Assembly (NCBI RefSeq): GCF_001428805.1
Contig: NZ_LMIS01000001.1
Span: 3,389,908 to 3,453,907, forward strand
DNA from: Aeromicrobium sp. Root236
GTDB taxonomy: Bacteria > Actinomycetota > Actinomycetes > Propionibacteriales > Nocardioidaceae
Length of the DNA stretch: 64,000 bases
Reading direction: 5' to 3'
Part shown: positions 9,516 through 18,424 of the stretch, one piece after another
Position numbering within the stretch: position 1 is the first letter of the stretch
Layout: each line of letters begins with the position of its first letter
Program-made: the position numbers and the translations under genes
Notes under the pieces: model-generated
Seen by the model: only the letters and a program-made list of their open reading frames with translations
Told to the model about the DNA's origin: nothing
Databases searched by the model: none

Positions 9516-11551
9516 TGACGAACACCGCAGCAGCCGAGCTCATCGCCCGGTCCAACCGTCTGGGTTCTGACCCCAGGAACACGAACTACGCGGGCGGCAA
9601 CACGTCCGCCAAGGGCACCGAGACCGACCCGGTCACGGGCGAGGACGTGGAGCTGCTCTGGGTCAAGGGCTCCGGCGGTGACCTCGGCACGCTGACCGAG
9701 AGCGGCCTCGCCGTGCTGCGGCTCGACCGCATGCGCGCGCTGGTCGACGTCTATCCCGGCCTCGACCGCGAGGACGAGATGGTCGCCGCGTTCGACTACT
9801 GCCTGCACGGCAAGGGCGGCGCCGCGCCGTCGATCGACACTGCGATGCACGGCCTCGTGGACGCTGCACACGTCGACCACCTGCACCCCGACTCCGGCAT
9901 CGCCATTGCAACCGCCGCTGACGGTGAGGCCCTGACCGAGACGGTCTTCGGCGGGAAGGTCGTGTGGGTGCCGTGGCGCCGACCCGGCTTCCAGCTGGGC
10001 CTCGACATCGCCGAGATCAAGGCCAAGCACCCCGAGGCCATCGGCTGCATCCTCGGCGGTCACGGCATCACGGCGTGGGGCGACACCAGCGATGAGGCCG
10101 AGCAGAACTCGCTGTGGATCATCGAGACCGCTGCGGCGTACATCGACCAGCACTCGCGGCCCGAGCCGTTCGGGCCCGCGCTCGACGGCTACGCCGGGCT
10201 GTCCGAGGCAGAGCGCCGCGCCAAGGCAGCCGCGCTCGTCCCGACGATCCGCTCGATCGCCTCGGCCGACAAGCCGATGGTCGGGCACTTCACCGACAGC
10301 GACGTCGTGCTCGACTTCCTCGCCTCCAGCGAGCACCCGCGGCTCGCCGCGCTCGGCACCAGCTGCCCGGACCACTTCCTGCGTACGAAGGTCAAGCCGC
10401 TCGTGCTCGACCTGCCCTCATCGGCGACGGTCGAGGAGTCGATCGCGCGGCTGCGTGAGCTCCACACGGCGTACCGCGAGGACTACCAGGCCTATTACGA
10501 CCGCAACGCCGTCGCCGGCTCGCCTGCGATCCGCGGGGCCGACCCGCTGATCGTGCTGGTGCCCGGCGTCGGCATGTTCAGCTTCGGCAAGGACAAGCAG
10601 ACCGCCCGTGTCGCCGGCGAGTTCTACGTCAACGCGATCAACGTCATGCGCGGCGCCGAAGGCCTGTCGACGTACGCCCCGATCGACGAGGCGGAGAAGT
10701 TCCGCATCGAGTACTGGGCGCTCGAGGAGGCCAAGCTGCAGCGCATGCCCGCGCCCAAGCCGCTGGCCACCCGCATCGCCCTTGTGACCGGCGCCGCGTC
10801 CGGCATCGGCAAGGCCATCGCGCACAAGCTGGCCGCGCAAGGTGCCGTCGTCGCGATCGCCGACCTCGACCTCGCCAAGGCGCAGGCCGCTGCGGCGGAG
10901 ATCGGCGGCACGGACGTCGCCGTCGGCGTGCAGGCCGACGTCAGCGACGAGGACGCGGTCAAGGCCGCGGTCGACGCGACGCTCCTAGCGTTCGGCGGGC
11001 TCGACCTCGTCGTCAACAACGCTGGGCTGTCGCTCTCGAAGTCGTTGCTCGACACCACGGTCGCCGACTGGGACCTGCAGCACAACGTCATGGCCAAGGG
11101 CTCGTTCCTGGTCTCGCGGACCGCGGCGAAGGCGCTCATCGAGCAGGGACTCGGCGGCGACATCGTCTACATCTCGTCCAAGAACTCGGTGTTCGCCGGG
11201 CCCAACAACATCGCGTACTCGGCGACCAAGGCCGACCAGGCCCACCAGGTGCGCCTGCTGGCCGCCGAGCTCGGCGAGCACGGTGTACGCGTCAACGGCA
11301 TCAACCCCGACGGCGTCGTGCAGGGCTCGGGCATCTTCTCCAGCGGCTGGGGCGCCAACCGCGCTGCGGTCTACGGGGTCGAGGAGAAGGACCTCGGCGC
11401 GTTCTACGCCCAGCGCACGCTGCTCAAGCGCGAGGTCCTGCCGGACCATGTCGCCAACGCGGTGTACGCCCTGGTCGGACCCGACCTGACGCAGACGACC
11501 GGCCTCCACATCCCCGTGGACGCCGGTGTCGCGGCGGCGTTCCTGCGCTAG
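9515..11551 (+). CDS. rhaEW: Bifunctional L-rhamnulose-1-phosphate aldolase / lactaldehyde dehydrogenase
   Basis: A 678-residue fusion. Residues ~1-400 are a class II aldolase/adducin domain with the zinc HxH of HVDHLHPDS and the distal GGHGI. Residues ~420-678 are a short-chain dehydrogenase with VTGAASGIGKA, NNAGLS and the catalytic YSATK. The same fusion (RhaEW, e.g. Bacillus YuxG) splits L-rhamnulose-1-P to DHAP and L-lactaldehyde and oxidises the aldehyde. ATG 9515 is chosen because AGGA lies 9-12 bases upstream; an in-frame ATG at 9506 would add three residues. The lactate it may produce links to the FMN dehydrogenase at 14681. Confidence 0.9.
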   Translation: MTNTAAAELIARSNRLGSDPRNTNYAGGNTSAKGTETDPVTGEDVELLWVKGSGGDLGTLTESGLAVLRLDRMRALVDVYPGLDREDEMVAAFDYCLHGKGGAAPSIDTAMHGLVDAAHVDHLHPDSGIAIATAADGEALTETVFGGKVVWVPWRRPGFQLGLDIAEIKAKHPEAIGCILGGHGITAWGDTSDEAEQNSLWIIETAAAYIDQHSRPEPFGPALDGYAGLSEAERRAKAAALVPTIRSIASADKPMVGHFTDSDVVLDFLASSEHPRLAALGTSCPDHFLRTKVKPLVLDLPSSATVEESIARLRELHTAYREDYQAYYDRNAVAGSPAIRGADPLIVLVPGVGMFSFGKDKQTARVAGEFYVNAINVMRGAEGLSTYAPIDEAEKFRIEYWALEEAKLQRMPAPKPLATRIALVTGAASGIGKAIAHKLAAQGAVVAIADLDLAKAQAAAAEIGGTDVAVGVQADVSDEDAVKAAVDATLLAFGGLDLVVNNAGLSLSKSLLDTTVADWDLQHNVMAKGSFLVSRTAAKALIEQGLGGDIVYISSKNSVFAGPNNIAYSATKADQAHQVRLLAAELGEHGVRVNGINPDGVVQGSGIFSSGWGANRAAVYGVEEKDLGAFYAQRTLLKREVLPDHVANAVYALVGPDLTQTTGLHIPVDAGVAAAFLR

Positions 11552-11553
11552 CC

Positions 11554-12975
11554 ATGACCTCCTCGAAGCGGCACACCGTTGCCGCGATCGACCTCGGCGC
11601 CTCCAGCGGCCGCGTCATGGTCGGTGAGGTCGGAGCCGATCACCTCGAGCTGCGTGCCGTCGCGCGATTCGCCAATGAGCCCGTACGCACGTCGGACGGG
11701 CTGCACTGGGACCCCCTCGAGCTCTACCGCCACGCTCTCAGCGGCCTGTGGACTGCCGCGAGCTCGTCCCCTGACGGGCTCGAGAGCGTGGCGGTGGACT
11801 CGTGGGCGGTCGACTACGCCCTCATGCGGGCGGACCGCATGCTGGGCGTGCCGTTCCACTACCGGGACGAGCGCACGGCCGCGGGCGTGGAGCGCATCCA
11901 CGCCCGCGTGCCGTTCGCTGACCTGTACGCCCGCAACGGCCTGCAGTTCCTGCCGTTCAACACGATCTACCAGCTCGCCGCCGACGGCCTCGCCGCCGAG
12001 GCCGAGCGGATGCTGCTGATCCCCGACCTGATCGGCTACTGGCTGACCGGCGAGATGGTCACCGAGCGCACCAACGCCTCGACGACCGGACTGCTGGACG
12101 TACGCACGGGGCAGTGGGACACCGACCTCATGGCGCAGGTGGGGCTGCGTCAGTCGCTGTTCACGGACCTCGTCGACCCCGGCACCACGATCGGCACGGT
12201 CACCGGCGAGGTCGGCGAGCAGATCGGCGTGCCCGGGCTCGCCGTCACGGCGGTCGGCTCGCACGACACCGCCTCGGCGGTCGTCGGGGTGCCGATGCAG
12301 GGCGACGACGCGGCCTACATCTCGTGCGGCACGTGGGGGCTGGTGGGCCTCGAGCTCGACGCGCCGGTGCTGACCGACGAGGCGCGCAACGCCAACTTCA
12401 CGAACGAGGGCGGCGTCGACGGGCGTACCCGCTTCCTCACCAACGTCATGGGCACCTGGCTCATCAGCGAGACGCTCCGCGAGTGGGAGCGCGCCGGCTT
12501 CAACGTGTCGCTGCCGGACATCCTCGCCGCCGCCGCTGGCGTGACGACCGACGTGCCGGTGTTCGACGTCCAGGACCCGCGATTCCTCCCGCCGGGAGAC
12601 ATGCCCGGCCGCATCGCTGAGCTCTGCGACGAGCAGGGCGCCCGGCCACCGGCGACGAAGGCCGAGCTGATGCGCAGCATCGTCGAGAGCCTCGCGTACG
12701 CCTTCGGGTCCGCGCTCGACACCGCCGAGCGGCTCGCCGGCCGGACGATCCGGATCGTGCACGTCGTCGGCGGCGGCTCGCTCAACCGGTTGCTGTGCCA
12801 GGCCATCGCCGACCGCAGCGGCCGCCCGGTGCTCGCCGGACCCGTCGAGGCGACGGCGCTCGGCAACGTGCTGGTCCAAGGACGTACGCTCGGCGCGATC
12901 TCCGGCTCCCTCGAGGATCTTCGGTCGCTCATCGCGCGCACCCACGATCTCGCGCGCTACGAGCCCAGAGCATGA
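11554..12975 (+). CDS. rhaB: L-rhamnulokinase
   Basis: A 473-residue FGGY-family kinase. It opens with the phosphate-binding stretch AAIDLGASSGRVMVGEV, has the SWAVDYAL segment of rhamnulokinases at ~residue 85, VGSHDTASAVVGVP near 230 and a second nucleotide-binding stretch VHVVGGGSLNRLLCQ near 405. It phosphorylates L-rhamnulose before aldol cleavage. It starts two bases after the aldolase stop, so it is the last clear member of the rhamnose operon. Confidence 0.92.
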   Translation: MTSSKRHTVAAIDLGASSGRVMVGEVGADHLELRAVARFANEPVRTSDGLHWDPLELYRHALSGLWTAASSSPDGLESVAVDSWAVDYALMRADRMLGVPFHYRDERTAAGVERIHARVPFADLYARNGLQFLPFNTIYQLAADGLAAEAERMLLIPDLIGYWLTGEMVTERTNASTTGLLDVRTGQWDTDLMAQVGLRQSLFTDLVDPGTTIGTVTGEVGEQIGVPGLAVTAVGSHDTASAVVGVPMQGDDAAYISCGTWGLVGLELDAPVLTDEARNANFTNEGGVDGRTRFLTNVMGTWLISETLREWERAGFNVSLPDILAAAAGVTTDVPVFDVQDPRFLPPGDMPGRIAELCDEQGARPPATKAELMRSIVESLAYAFGSALDTAERLAGRTIRIVHVVGGGSLNRLLCQAIADRSGRPVLAGPVEATALGNVLVQGRTLGAISGSLEDLRSLIARTHDLARYEPRA

Positions 12976-12982
12976 TCGGACC

Positions 12983-13891
12983 ATGCCTCTTCGTGTGACC
13001 CTTCCCCACGCCAGCTGGATCGAACGCTTCCCCGATCTGACCGACCGTGTGGACCTCGGCGTCTGGGACATCTCGCAGGATCCGCAGCCCGAGGGCCACG
13101 TCGACCTCGCGGTCAGCACCTATCCCAACGCGACCGAAGGCTTGAGCCGCATCGACCCCGACCGTCTCGCAGTGCTGCAGCTCCAGACGCTCGGCTTCGA
13201 CGGGGTGCCCGAGGCGTTGCCAGCCGGTGTGACGGTCTGCAACGCCGTTGGTGTGCACGAGGGCTCGACGGCCGAGCTCGCGGTGGCGCTGCTCCTGGCC
13301 TCTCAGCGGCAGATCGACGGCTTCGCGCGGGAGCGGCACGAGTGGAACCGGCGCTGGTCGCCGAGCCTGCAGGACCGCCGCGTCATGCTGCTCGGCCACG
13401 GCGGCATCGGCACCGAGGTCGAGCGGCGCCTCGACGGCTTCGACGCCGAGCTCGTACGTGTCGCGGGTCGCCGCCGCGAGGACGATCGCGGGGTCGTGCA
13501 CGGCGCCGACGAGCTCGCCGAGCTGCTGCCGACCGTCGACGCCGTGATCGTCGCCGTGCCCCTCTCGGAGCAGACCGTCGGCCTGGTCGACGACGACTTC
13601 CTCGGCGCGCTGCCCGACGGTGCGATCGTCGTCAACGTCTCGCGAGGCAAGATCACCGACACCGACGCGGTCGTGCGCCAGGCCGGCCGCATCCGGTACG
13701 CCACCGACGTCACCGACCCCGAGCCGCTGCCCGCGGAGCACCCGCTGTGGGAGGTCCCGGGCGTGCTGATCTCGCCGCACGTCGGCGGCATGTCCACCGC
13801 GATGCAGCCCCGGATCGACGCCGTGATCCGCCGTCAGGTCGGCAACCTGCTCGAGGGCCGCGGCCCCGACTCCGTCGTGATCCCGGGTTAG
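12983..13891 (+). CDS. D-isomer-specific 2-hydroxyacid dehydrogenase
   Basis: A 302-residue NAD(P)-dependent dehydrogenase. A Rossmann motif LLGHGGIGTEVERRL (~residue 134) lies between the two halves of the substrate domain. The conserved VNVSRGKITDTDAVV carries the substrate Arg and ISPHVGGMS the catalytic His. The family reduces glyoxylate, hydroxypyruvate or other 2-oxoacids. It begins 7 bases after rhaB and could be co-transcribed, but no known rhamnose step needs it. It may handle a 2-oxoacid by-product or be a neighbour only. Its end overlaps the converging regulator gene by 4 bases. Confidence 0.85.
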   Translation: MPLRVTLPHASWIERFPDLTDRVDLGVWDISQDPQPEGHVDLAVSTYPNATEGLSRIDPDRLAVLQLQTLGFDGVPEALPAGVTVCNAVGVHEGSTAELAVALLLASQRQIDGFARERHEWNRRWSPSLQDRRVMLLGHGGIGTEVERRLDGFDAELVRVAGRRREDDRGVVHGADELAELLPTVDAVIVAVPLSEQTVGLVDDDFLGALPDGAIVVNVSRGKITDTDAVVRQAGRIRYATDVTDPEPLPAEHPLWEVPGVLISPHVGGMSTAMQPRIDAVIRRQVGNLLEGRGPDSVVIPG

Positions 13892-14589
13892 CCGGGCTGG
13901 GCGATGAGCCCGGCGTCACGGGCGAACGCCAGGATGTGACCCTCGGCGAGCGAGGCGGTCCGATCGCCGTCGCCCTCACCGATCGCGGCGACGATCGCCC
14001 GGTGCTCGGCACGTAGCCGGGCCGCGATCGCCTGCCAGTCCTCGAGCTGCGGTGCCGCGTCGAGCACGTAGCTCTCGATCGAGGCGCGCAGCGAGGACAT
14101 GATGGCGTTGACCAGGGGATTGCCCGCCAGTCGCACGAGCTCGAGGTGGAACTGGGTGTCGATGTGGTGGAACTCGACGGGGTCGTCCGTGGCGTCCATC
14201 GCGTCGAGCAGCTCGCGCGCGGGCGCCAGCACGTCGTCGGGGAGTCGTTCGAGCTGCCGGTAGGCCCACGACTCGAGCATCACGCGCGCGTCGATGACGT
14301 CGCCGACCGACAGCGAGTCGACGGCCACGTGGAGCCGCAGCGAGGCGCTGAGGGCGACCTCCGGGTCAGCGATGACCTGGGCCCCGGCCGACGGGCCGGA
14401 TCCAGGAGCGCTGCGGATGATGCCGAGGGTCGAGAGCACCCGGATCGCCTCACGCACGGACGTACGACTGACGCCGAGCCGGTCGGCCAGCACGCGCTCG
14501 CCCTCGAGCCGGTCGCCGAGCTTGAGCCGCTTCGAGCGGATCATCGACTCGATCTCCTCGATGACGGTCTCGTACGCCTGTGCGGTCAC
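13888..14589 (-). CDS. FadR-subfamily GntR regulator of the lactate gene
   Basis: A 233-residue regulator with an N-terminal winged HTH (LADRLGVSRTSVREAIRVLS, ~residues 34-53) and an all-helical FCD ligand domain with the metal-binding His pattern (FHHIDTQFHLELV and AEHRAIVAAI). The GTG at 14589 has AAGGAGG five bases upstream; an upstream in-frame ATG at 14646 lies inside the operator and is unlikely. It diverges from the FMN L-lactate dehydrogenase gene with two operators between, so it is probably an LldR-like repressor relieved by lactate or a related 2-hydroxyacid. Confidence 0.88.
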   Translation of the reverse strand: MTAQAYETVIEEIESMIRSKRLKLGDRLEGERVLADRLGVSRTSVREAIRVLSTLGIIRSAPGSGPSAGAQVIADPEVALSASLRLHVAVDSLSVGDVIDARVMLESWAYRQLERLPDDVLAPARELLDAMDATDDPVEFHHIDTQFHLELVRLAGNPLVNAIMSSLRASIESYVLDAAPQLEDWQAIAARLRAEHRAIVAAIGEGDGDRTASLAEGHILAFARDAGLIAQPG

Positions 14590-14610
14590 CTCGGCCTCCT
14601 TGGTTTGCCG

Positions 14611-14647
14611 TGTGGTTGGACCACAGGTATCGTGTGGTCCAACCACA
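14611..14647. promoter_or_regulatory. Two FadR-type operators
   Basis: TGTGGTTGGACCACA (14611-14625) and TGTGGTCCAACCACA (14633-14647) are palindromes of the form TGTGGT-N3-ACCACA. Their centres are 22 bp apart, two helical turns, on one DNA face. They fit the TGGTNNNACCA pattern of FadR-subfamily regulators such as LldR and lie between the regulator and lactate dehydrogenase genes. Confidence 0.8.
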
Positions 14648-14680
14648 GCCTAGTGGAACGCAGTCCCCGAAAGGACCACC

Positions 14681-15931
14681 ATGGCCTCGTCCCTGGTCAA
14701 GCAGCACCGCCGCTTCCCGCGCCCGCGTGACTTCCTGCCCCTGCTCAAGTTCAAGAAGCCCGTGCTCAACCCGACGCGTCGGCGGCTCGAGCGCGCTCTG
14801 ACGGTGTGGGACCTGCGGGCGATCGCCAAGCGGCGTACGCCCAAGGCGGCGTTCGACTACACCGACGGCGCCGCGGATGCCGAGCTGTCGCTGGCGCGGG
14901 CGCGACAGGCGTTCGAGGACATCACGTTCCATCCCGCGATCCTGCGTGACGTCTCGGTCGTCGACACCTCGGTCGAGGTCCTCGGCGCCCGTTCGGCGCT
15001 GCCGTTCGGGATCGCACCGACCGGCTTCACCCGGATGATGCAGTCCGAGGGTGAGATCGCCGGCGCCACGGCCGCGGAGGCCGCCGGCATCCCGTACTCG
15101 CTGTCGACGATGGGCACCACCGCGATCGAGGACCTGGCCGCCGCGGCGCCGGGCGGACGCAACTGGTTCCAGCTCTACATGTGGAAGGACCGCGACCGCT
15201 CGATGGCCCTCGTCGACCGGGCCGCCAAGGCCGGGTTCGACACGCTTCTGGTCACCGTCGACGTGCCGGTCGCCGGTGCGCGCCTGCGCGACACCCGCAA
15301 CGGCATGACGATCCCGCCGACCCTTTCGCCGCGCACGGTGCTCAACGCGATCCCACGGCCCGCGTGGTGGCTCAACTTCCTGACCACCGAGCCGCTGGCG
15401 TTCGCGTCGCTCGACAAGTGGTCGGGCACGGTCGCCGAGCTCCTGGACACGATGTTCGACCCGACCGTCACGTTCGACGACCTGGCCTGGATCAAGGACC
15501 AGTGGCACGGCAAGGTCGTCGTCAAGGGCGTCCAGAACGTCGACGACGCGGTCAAGCTCGCCGATCTCGGCGTCGACGCGGTGCTGCTGTCCAACCACGG
15601 TGGCCGTCAGCTCGACCGGGCACCGGTGCCGTTCCACTTGCTGCCCGACGTGCGCAAGGCCGTCGGTGACTCGGTCGAGATCCACCTCGACACCGGCATC
15701 ATGTCGGGCCAGGACATCGTGGCCGCCCTGGCGCTGGGTGCGGACTTCACGCTGATCGGCCGCGCCTATCTGTACGGGCTCATGGCAGGCGGCCGCCGGG
15801 GCGTCGATCGTACGATCGAGATCCTGACGAAGGACATCGAACGTACGATGCGGCTCCTCGGCGTCAGCTCCGTGGCCGAGCTGGAGCCGGGTCACGTGAC
15901 CCAGCTCCAGCGACTCGCCCCTCGGGGCTGA
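14681..15931 (+). CDS. lldD: FMN-dependent L-lactate dehydrogenase / alpha-hydroxyacid oxidase
   Basis: A 416-residue TIM-barrel flavoprotein. The fingerprint SNHGGRQLD (~residue 308) holds the catalytic His and substrate Arg; [11 protein letters not shown] lies near 65 and [20 protein letters not shown] gives the FMN phosphate site. The N-terminal ~40 residues are basic and may help membrane association. It oxidises L-lactate to pyruvate, feeding electrons to quinone or oxygen. With two GntR operators just upstream, it is probably induced by lactate, including lactate arising from rhamnose breakdown next door. Confidence 0.9.
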   Translation: MASSLVKQHRRFPRPRDFLPLLKFKKPVLNPTRRRLERALTVWDLRAIAKRRTPKAAFDYTDGAADAELSLARARQAFEDITFHPAILRDVSVVDTSVEVLGARSALPFGIAPTGFTRMMQSEGEIAGATAAEAAGIPYSLSTMGTTAIEDLAAAAPGGRNWFQLYMWKDRDRSMALVDRAAKAGFDTLLVTVDVPVAGARLRDTRNGMTIPPTLSPRTVLNAIPRPAWWLNFLTTEPLAFASLDKWSGTVAELLDTMFDPTVTFDDLAWIKDQWHGKVVVKGVQNVDDAVKLADLGVDAVLLSNHGGRQLDRAPVPFHLLPDVRKAVGDSVEIHLDTGIMSGQDIVAALALGADFTLIGRAYLYGLMAGGRRGVDRTIEILTKDIERTMRLLGVSSVAELEPGHVTQLQRLAPRG

Positions 15932-16273
15932 TCACGCCAGCGGGCTCGCGGCCGGCCGGCGCTCGGGCGCGGTGGTCGCGGGCGGCTCGATGCCGAGCTG
16001 GTCGCGGGTGTTGATCATCCACGTGAGGAACGCCGTGACGAGGAAGCCGGGCACGGCCGACCACAGCCACCACGGGGAGTCGATCGACTGGGTGACGACG
16101 CCGATCATCGCCCAGACGATCAGCTGGATGCCCGTCGTCAGTGCGGTGAACGCGGCGGCGGCCCAGCGGGCGAAGCGCAGCCAGTCGGTCGGCGCGCCGG
16201 CCGGCCGGGGCGTCATCTGGTTGGGCCAGAACAGGTGGCCGAGGGCCTTGGTGAGGGGGTTGATGTCGTTCAT
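15932..16273 (-). CDS. Small membrane protein, two predicted helices
   Basis: A 113-residue protein of unknown function. Two hydrophobic segments are visible (AAAAFTALTTGIQLIVWAMI and LWSAVPGFLVTAFLTWMI) in the order soluble N-terminus, helix, short loop, helix, Pro/Ala-rich tail. It begins MNDINPLTKALGHLFWPNQ. Its stop abuts the lldD stop (converging genes). No domain is recognised. The short basic and tryptophan-rich N-terminus suggests an inner-membrane protein. Confidence 0.7.
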   Translation of the reverse strand: MNDINPLTKALGHLFWPNQMTPRPAGAPTDWLRFARWAAAAFTALTTGIQLIVWAMIGVVTQSIDSPWWLWSAVPGFLVTAFLTWMINTRDQLGIEPPATTAPERRPAASPLA

Positions 16274-16424
16274 GGGGTGCTCCTGGGTTCGTGGCCCGAA
16301 GGCCGGGGATCGATGTCTTCGACGCTAGTGATCCCGGAGCAGCGGAACGATGGGCTCAACCTGCCTCTTGCCGGTGGGCCTGGACCCACCTGGGCCGACG
16401 AGATGCGCCGATAGGCTGGCCGAG

Positions 16425-16498
16425 GCTCCCGTAGCCCAACCGGCAGAGGCAGATGGCTTAAACCCGTCACAGTGTGGGTTCGACCCCCACCGGGAGCA
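16425..16498 (+). tRNA. tRNA with UAA anticodon (Leu) and class I short variable arm
   Basis: A complete cloverleaf can be drawn: acceptor GCTCCCG/CGGGAGC with discriminator A, D arm GCCC..AGGC with GG in the loop, anticodon stem GATGG/CCGTC, loop CTTAAAC, variable region ACAGT (5 nt), and T arm GTGGG-TTCGACC-CCCAC. The anticodon TAA (16459-16461) reads UUA/UUG leucine codons. Normal bacterial tRNA-Leu has a long class II variable arm, so this is atypical. CCA is not encoded. Its 3' 23 bases form part of the attL repeat of the adjoining integrative element, which leaves the gene intact. Confidence 0.85.
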
Positions 16499-16504
16499 CG
16501 TGGA
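16476..16504 (+). repeat. attL core (29 bp) overlapping the tRNA gene
   Basis: The sequence begins GGGTTCGACCCCCACC and ends AGCACGTGGA; it is identical to 23872-23900. Its first 23 bases are tRNA sequence, so integration rebuilds the tRNA gene. The flanks diverge immediately on both sides. Confidence 0.9.
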
Positions 16505-16569
16505 GGGGTGTCGCGTTTCTCCTGTTATTGCAGCGTTTACGCGGGACTTGAGGAGTGGCTCACACCCCG

Positions 16570-16590
16570 CGTGAGCACATTTTGAGCACA
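16570..16590 (+). repeat. Arm-type repeat near attL
   Basis: This 21-base sequence contains the tandem TGAGCACA-TTT-TGAGCACA and recurs unchanged at 23748-23768. Position inside both element ends and internal tandem structure resemble integrase arm-binding sites of mycobacteriophage-type systems. Binding is inferred. Confidence 0.6.
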
Positions 16591-16603
16591 CATTGGCGAT
16601 GCT

Positions 16604-17674
16604 TCATGAGATGTAGGGCTCTGCGGCGGCATGCAGGGCGATGGCTACGGCGTCGAGATCCTCATCGAACAGGTCGGCGTAGGTGTCGAGTGTCATCGCC
16701 GCTGAAGCATGTCCGAGCATTCTCTGGACCGCCTTCACGTTCGCGCCGGCCGAGATCGCAAGGGACGCCGCGGTGTGTCTCAGGTCGTGTGGTGTCAGCC
16801 GGGGGACACCCGAGCGAGCCACGGCGCCGGCGAACCATCCGCGCGTGTTGTTGTGCATGAAGTTCCCGTCTGGGGCGGGGAACACCAGTGCTGTGGGCGG
16901 CTTGTCCTTGCACGCCTCGCGCAGGCTTGCTTCGAGCAGCTCGGGAAATGGCACGGTCCGTCGCTCGTGGCTCTTGGGAGTGCCGACGATGAACTTGTGC
17001 CCGACCTCGACAGCGTTTTGCTCGACACTGAGGCGACGTCGTGCGAGGTCGATGTCCTTCGTCCGGAGAGCGGCCATCTCGCCCCACCGAAGACCGCAGT
17101 AGGCCATCACGAGCACGACCGGGCCGTATTGACCGGCCTCGCGAGCGAGTGCCTGGACCTGCAGGTGCGTCAGGTACGTCCGAGGTTTCTTGACCTTCCG
17201 TGGCGTCTTCACGCCGGTTGCCGGGCTGGCAAACAGACGACGGTCACGCACCGCCTCGTCGAGGATCCCTGTGAGTACCGCCAGTGCTCGTTGAACGGTC
17301 GTGGCACCGCGGGTCTCGCTCATCGTCGAGACCCAGTCCTGTACCTCGGTGTGGGTGATGTCGCTGAGGCGGTGCCCGGCCCAGGTCGGCTCGACATGAA
17401 CACGCCAGGCGATTTCGAGAGGGCGGTACGACGACGGCTTGAGATGGGTCTGACGGGACAGCCATGCCGGCCCGAGCTCGCCGACGCTCACCCGCGCCGA
17501 GCGGGGATCGATGTACTGTCCGCGATCCTTCGCGACCTCGATCTCCGAAGCGAACCGCTCGGCATCTCGCTTCGTGCGAAACCCCCGCTTCGAAGTCTGT
17601 CGCCGGTTGGGCTTCCGATAGCGGACCATGTAGCGCCTACCGCTCGCCGTCTCGTACGCCTCGATGGTCGCCAT
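16604..17674 (-). CDS. int: Tyrosine site-specific integrase
   Basis: A 356-residue recombinase. The N-terminal AP2-like arm-binding segment (~1-60, MATIEAYETASGRRYMVRYR) and SAM-like core-binding domain (~65-150) precede the catalytic domain. Catalytic residues are Arg196 (GLRWGE), Lys234 (GTPKS), His296/Arg299 (HDLRHTA), His322 (LGHASAA) and Tyr332 (LDTYADLF), a full set. The gene lies directly inside attL and reads toward it, as expected for tRNA-targeting islands. It should catalyse integration and excision between the 29-bp repeats. Confidence 0.95.
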   Translation of the reverse strand: MATIEAYETASGRRYMVRYRKPNRRQTSKRGFRTKRDAERFASEIEVAKDRGQYIDPRSARVSVGELGPAWLSRQTHLKPSSYRPLEIAWRVHVEPTWAGHRLSDITHTEVQDWVSTMSETRGATTVQRALAVLTGILDEAVRDRRLFASPATGVKTPRKVKKPRTYLTHLQVQALAREAGQYGPVVLVMAYCGLRWGEMAALRTKDIDLARRRLSVEQNAVEVGHKFIVGTPKSHERRTVPFPELLEASLREACKDKPPTALVFPAPDGNFMHNNTRGWFAGAVARSGVPRLTPHDLRHTAASLAISAGANVKAVQRMLGHASAAMTLDTYADLFDEDLDAVAIALHAAAEPYIS

Positions 17675-17791
17675 TGTTGATCACCGCCTCATCTTTGGGC
17701 CTATCGCGGTCAGCAAATTCGGCACCAGTGCGCGACACGGAGTTGTGGACAAGCGCGGTGGCCGAGGCAGGTGGGGACGGCCGCCTTCTGC

Positions 17792-17986
17792 TCATGTTCG
17801 AACTCGTCGCTGCCCGTCGAGCCAGGTCCGTACGTCCGACAGCGAATACCGCACCCGCGTGCCGACCTTCACGTACTCAGGGCCGGTCCCGAGGTAGCGC
17901 ATCTGCGCCAGCTGCCCTGTTGTCACCGAGAGCAGCTCGGCGAGATCCTCTGGCGCGACGAGGCGCTCCATCACCTGATCAGTCAT
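17792..17986 (-). CDS. Excisionase-like MerR/HTH_17 DNA-binding protein
   Basis: A 64-residue winged-helix protein: LVAPEDLAELLSVTTGQLAQ, then YLGTGPEYVKVGTRVRYSLSDVRTWLD, the common layout of AlpA/excisionase-type helix-turn-helix proteins. GGAGG lies about 8 bases before the ATG at 17986. It is upstream of and co-directional with the integrase. The likely role is directionality factor for excision, or repressor of the element's own genes. Confidence 0.85.
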   Translation of the reverse strand: MTDQVMERLVAPEDLAELLSVTTGQLAQMRYLGTGPEYVKVGTRVRYSLSDVRTWLDGQRRVRT

Positions 17987-18424
17987 CTGCTTCCTCCGTA
18001 TCCGTTGGCATCACACCCACCTAAGGCCGCTCAGGTGCGCTCGAAGGGCCAGGGAGCGTTAAAGAATCGGGGGAACATTGGGGGAACATTTCGGGAGACG
18101 TGGGGGGAACGTAGATCGGGACGACTAGGTGGCCAGGTTCCCCGGCGCGTGCCAACCCGGTACAGACCTCTGAGACCGCGAAACGAGGAATCGGCGGAAC
18201 GACCCACTTCCGCGGTGGAGGCGGGGTGCGGGATATGTCGTCCGGCGACTCTTTACCCTGCAAGGTGAGACCGTGAATCTCCACTCTTCCGCGATGTCCC
18301 TCAGGTGTAGATTTGCTCGACAGAGATGAGGATCTGGCATCCCGAGGTCAAGCAAGAGTGTCGCCCATCTGCGCAGCTGCCCCGGCGTAGGTGCGCTACC
18401 GTTGGAAAGAGGGAAGGAGCAGCG
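17987..18424. other. Control region of the element with short direct repeats
   Basis: These ~440 bases separate the leftward integrase/excisionase genes from the rightward toxin-antitoxin genes. Short open frames exist but lack a ribosome site and codon bias, so no gene is called. The region holds the GGGGGAACATT repeats at 18069-18112 and should contain both divergent promoters. Confidence 0.5.
18069..18112. repeat. Iteron-like repeats GGGGGAACATT
   Basis: Two exact back-to-back copies (18069-18079 and 18080-18090) are followed by the variant GGGGGGAACGT (18102-18112). The pitch is 11 bp then 22 bp, which places them on one helix face. They are candidates for binding by the excisionase-like protein 80 bp away. 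Confidence 0.6.

Noticed and set aside
16373..16390. Hairpin GGTGGG-CCTGGA-CCCACC upstream of the tRNA as a terminator
   Set aside because: The stem is only six base pairs with no T run, and its role relative to the converging or flanking genes is unclear.
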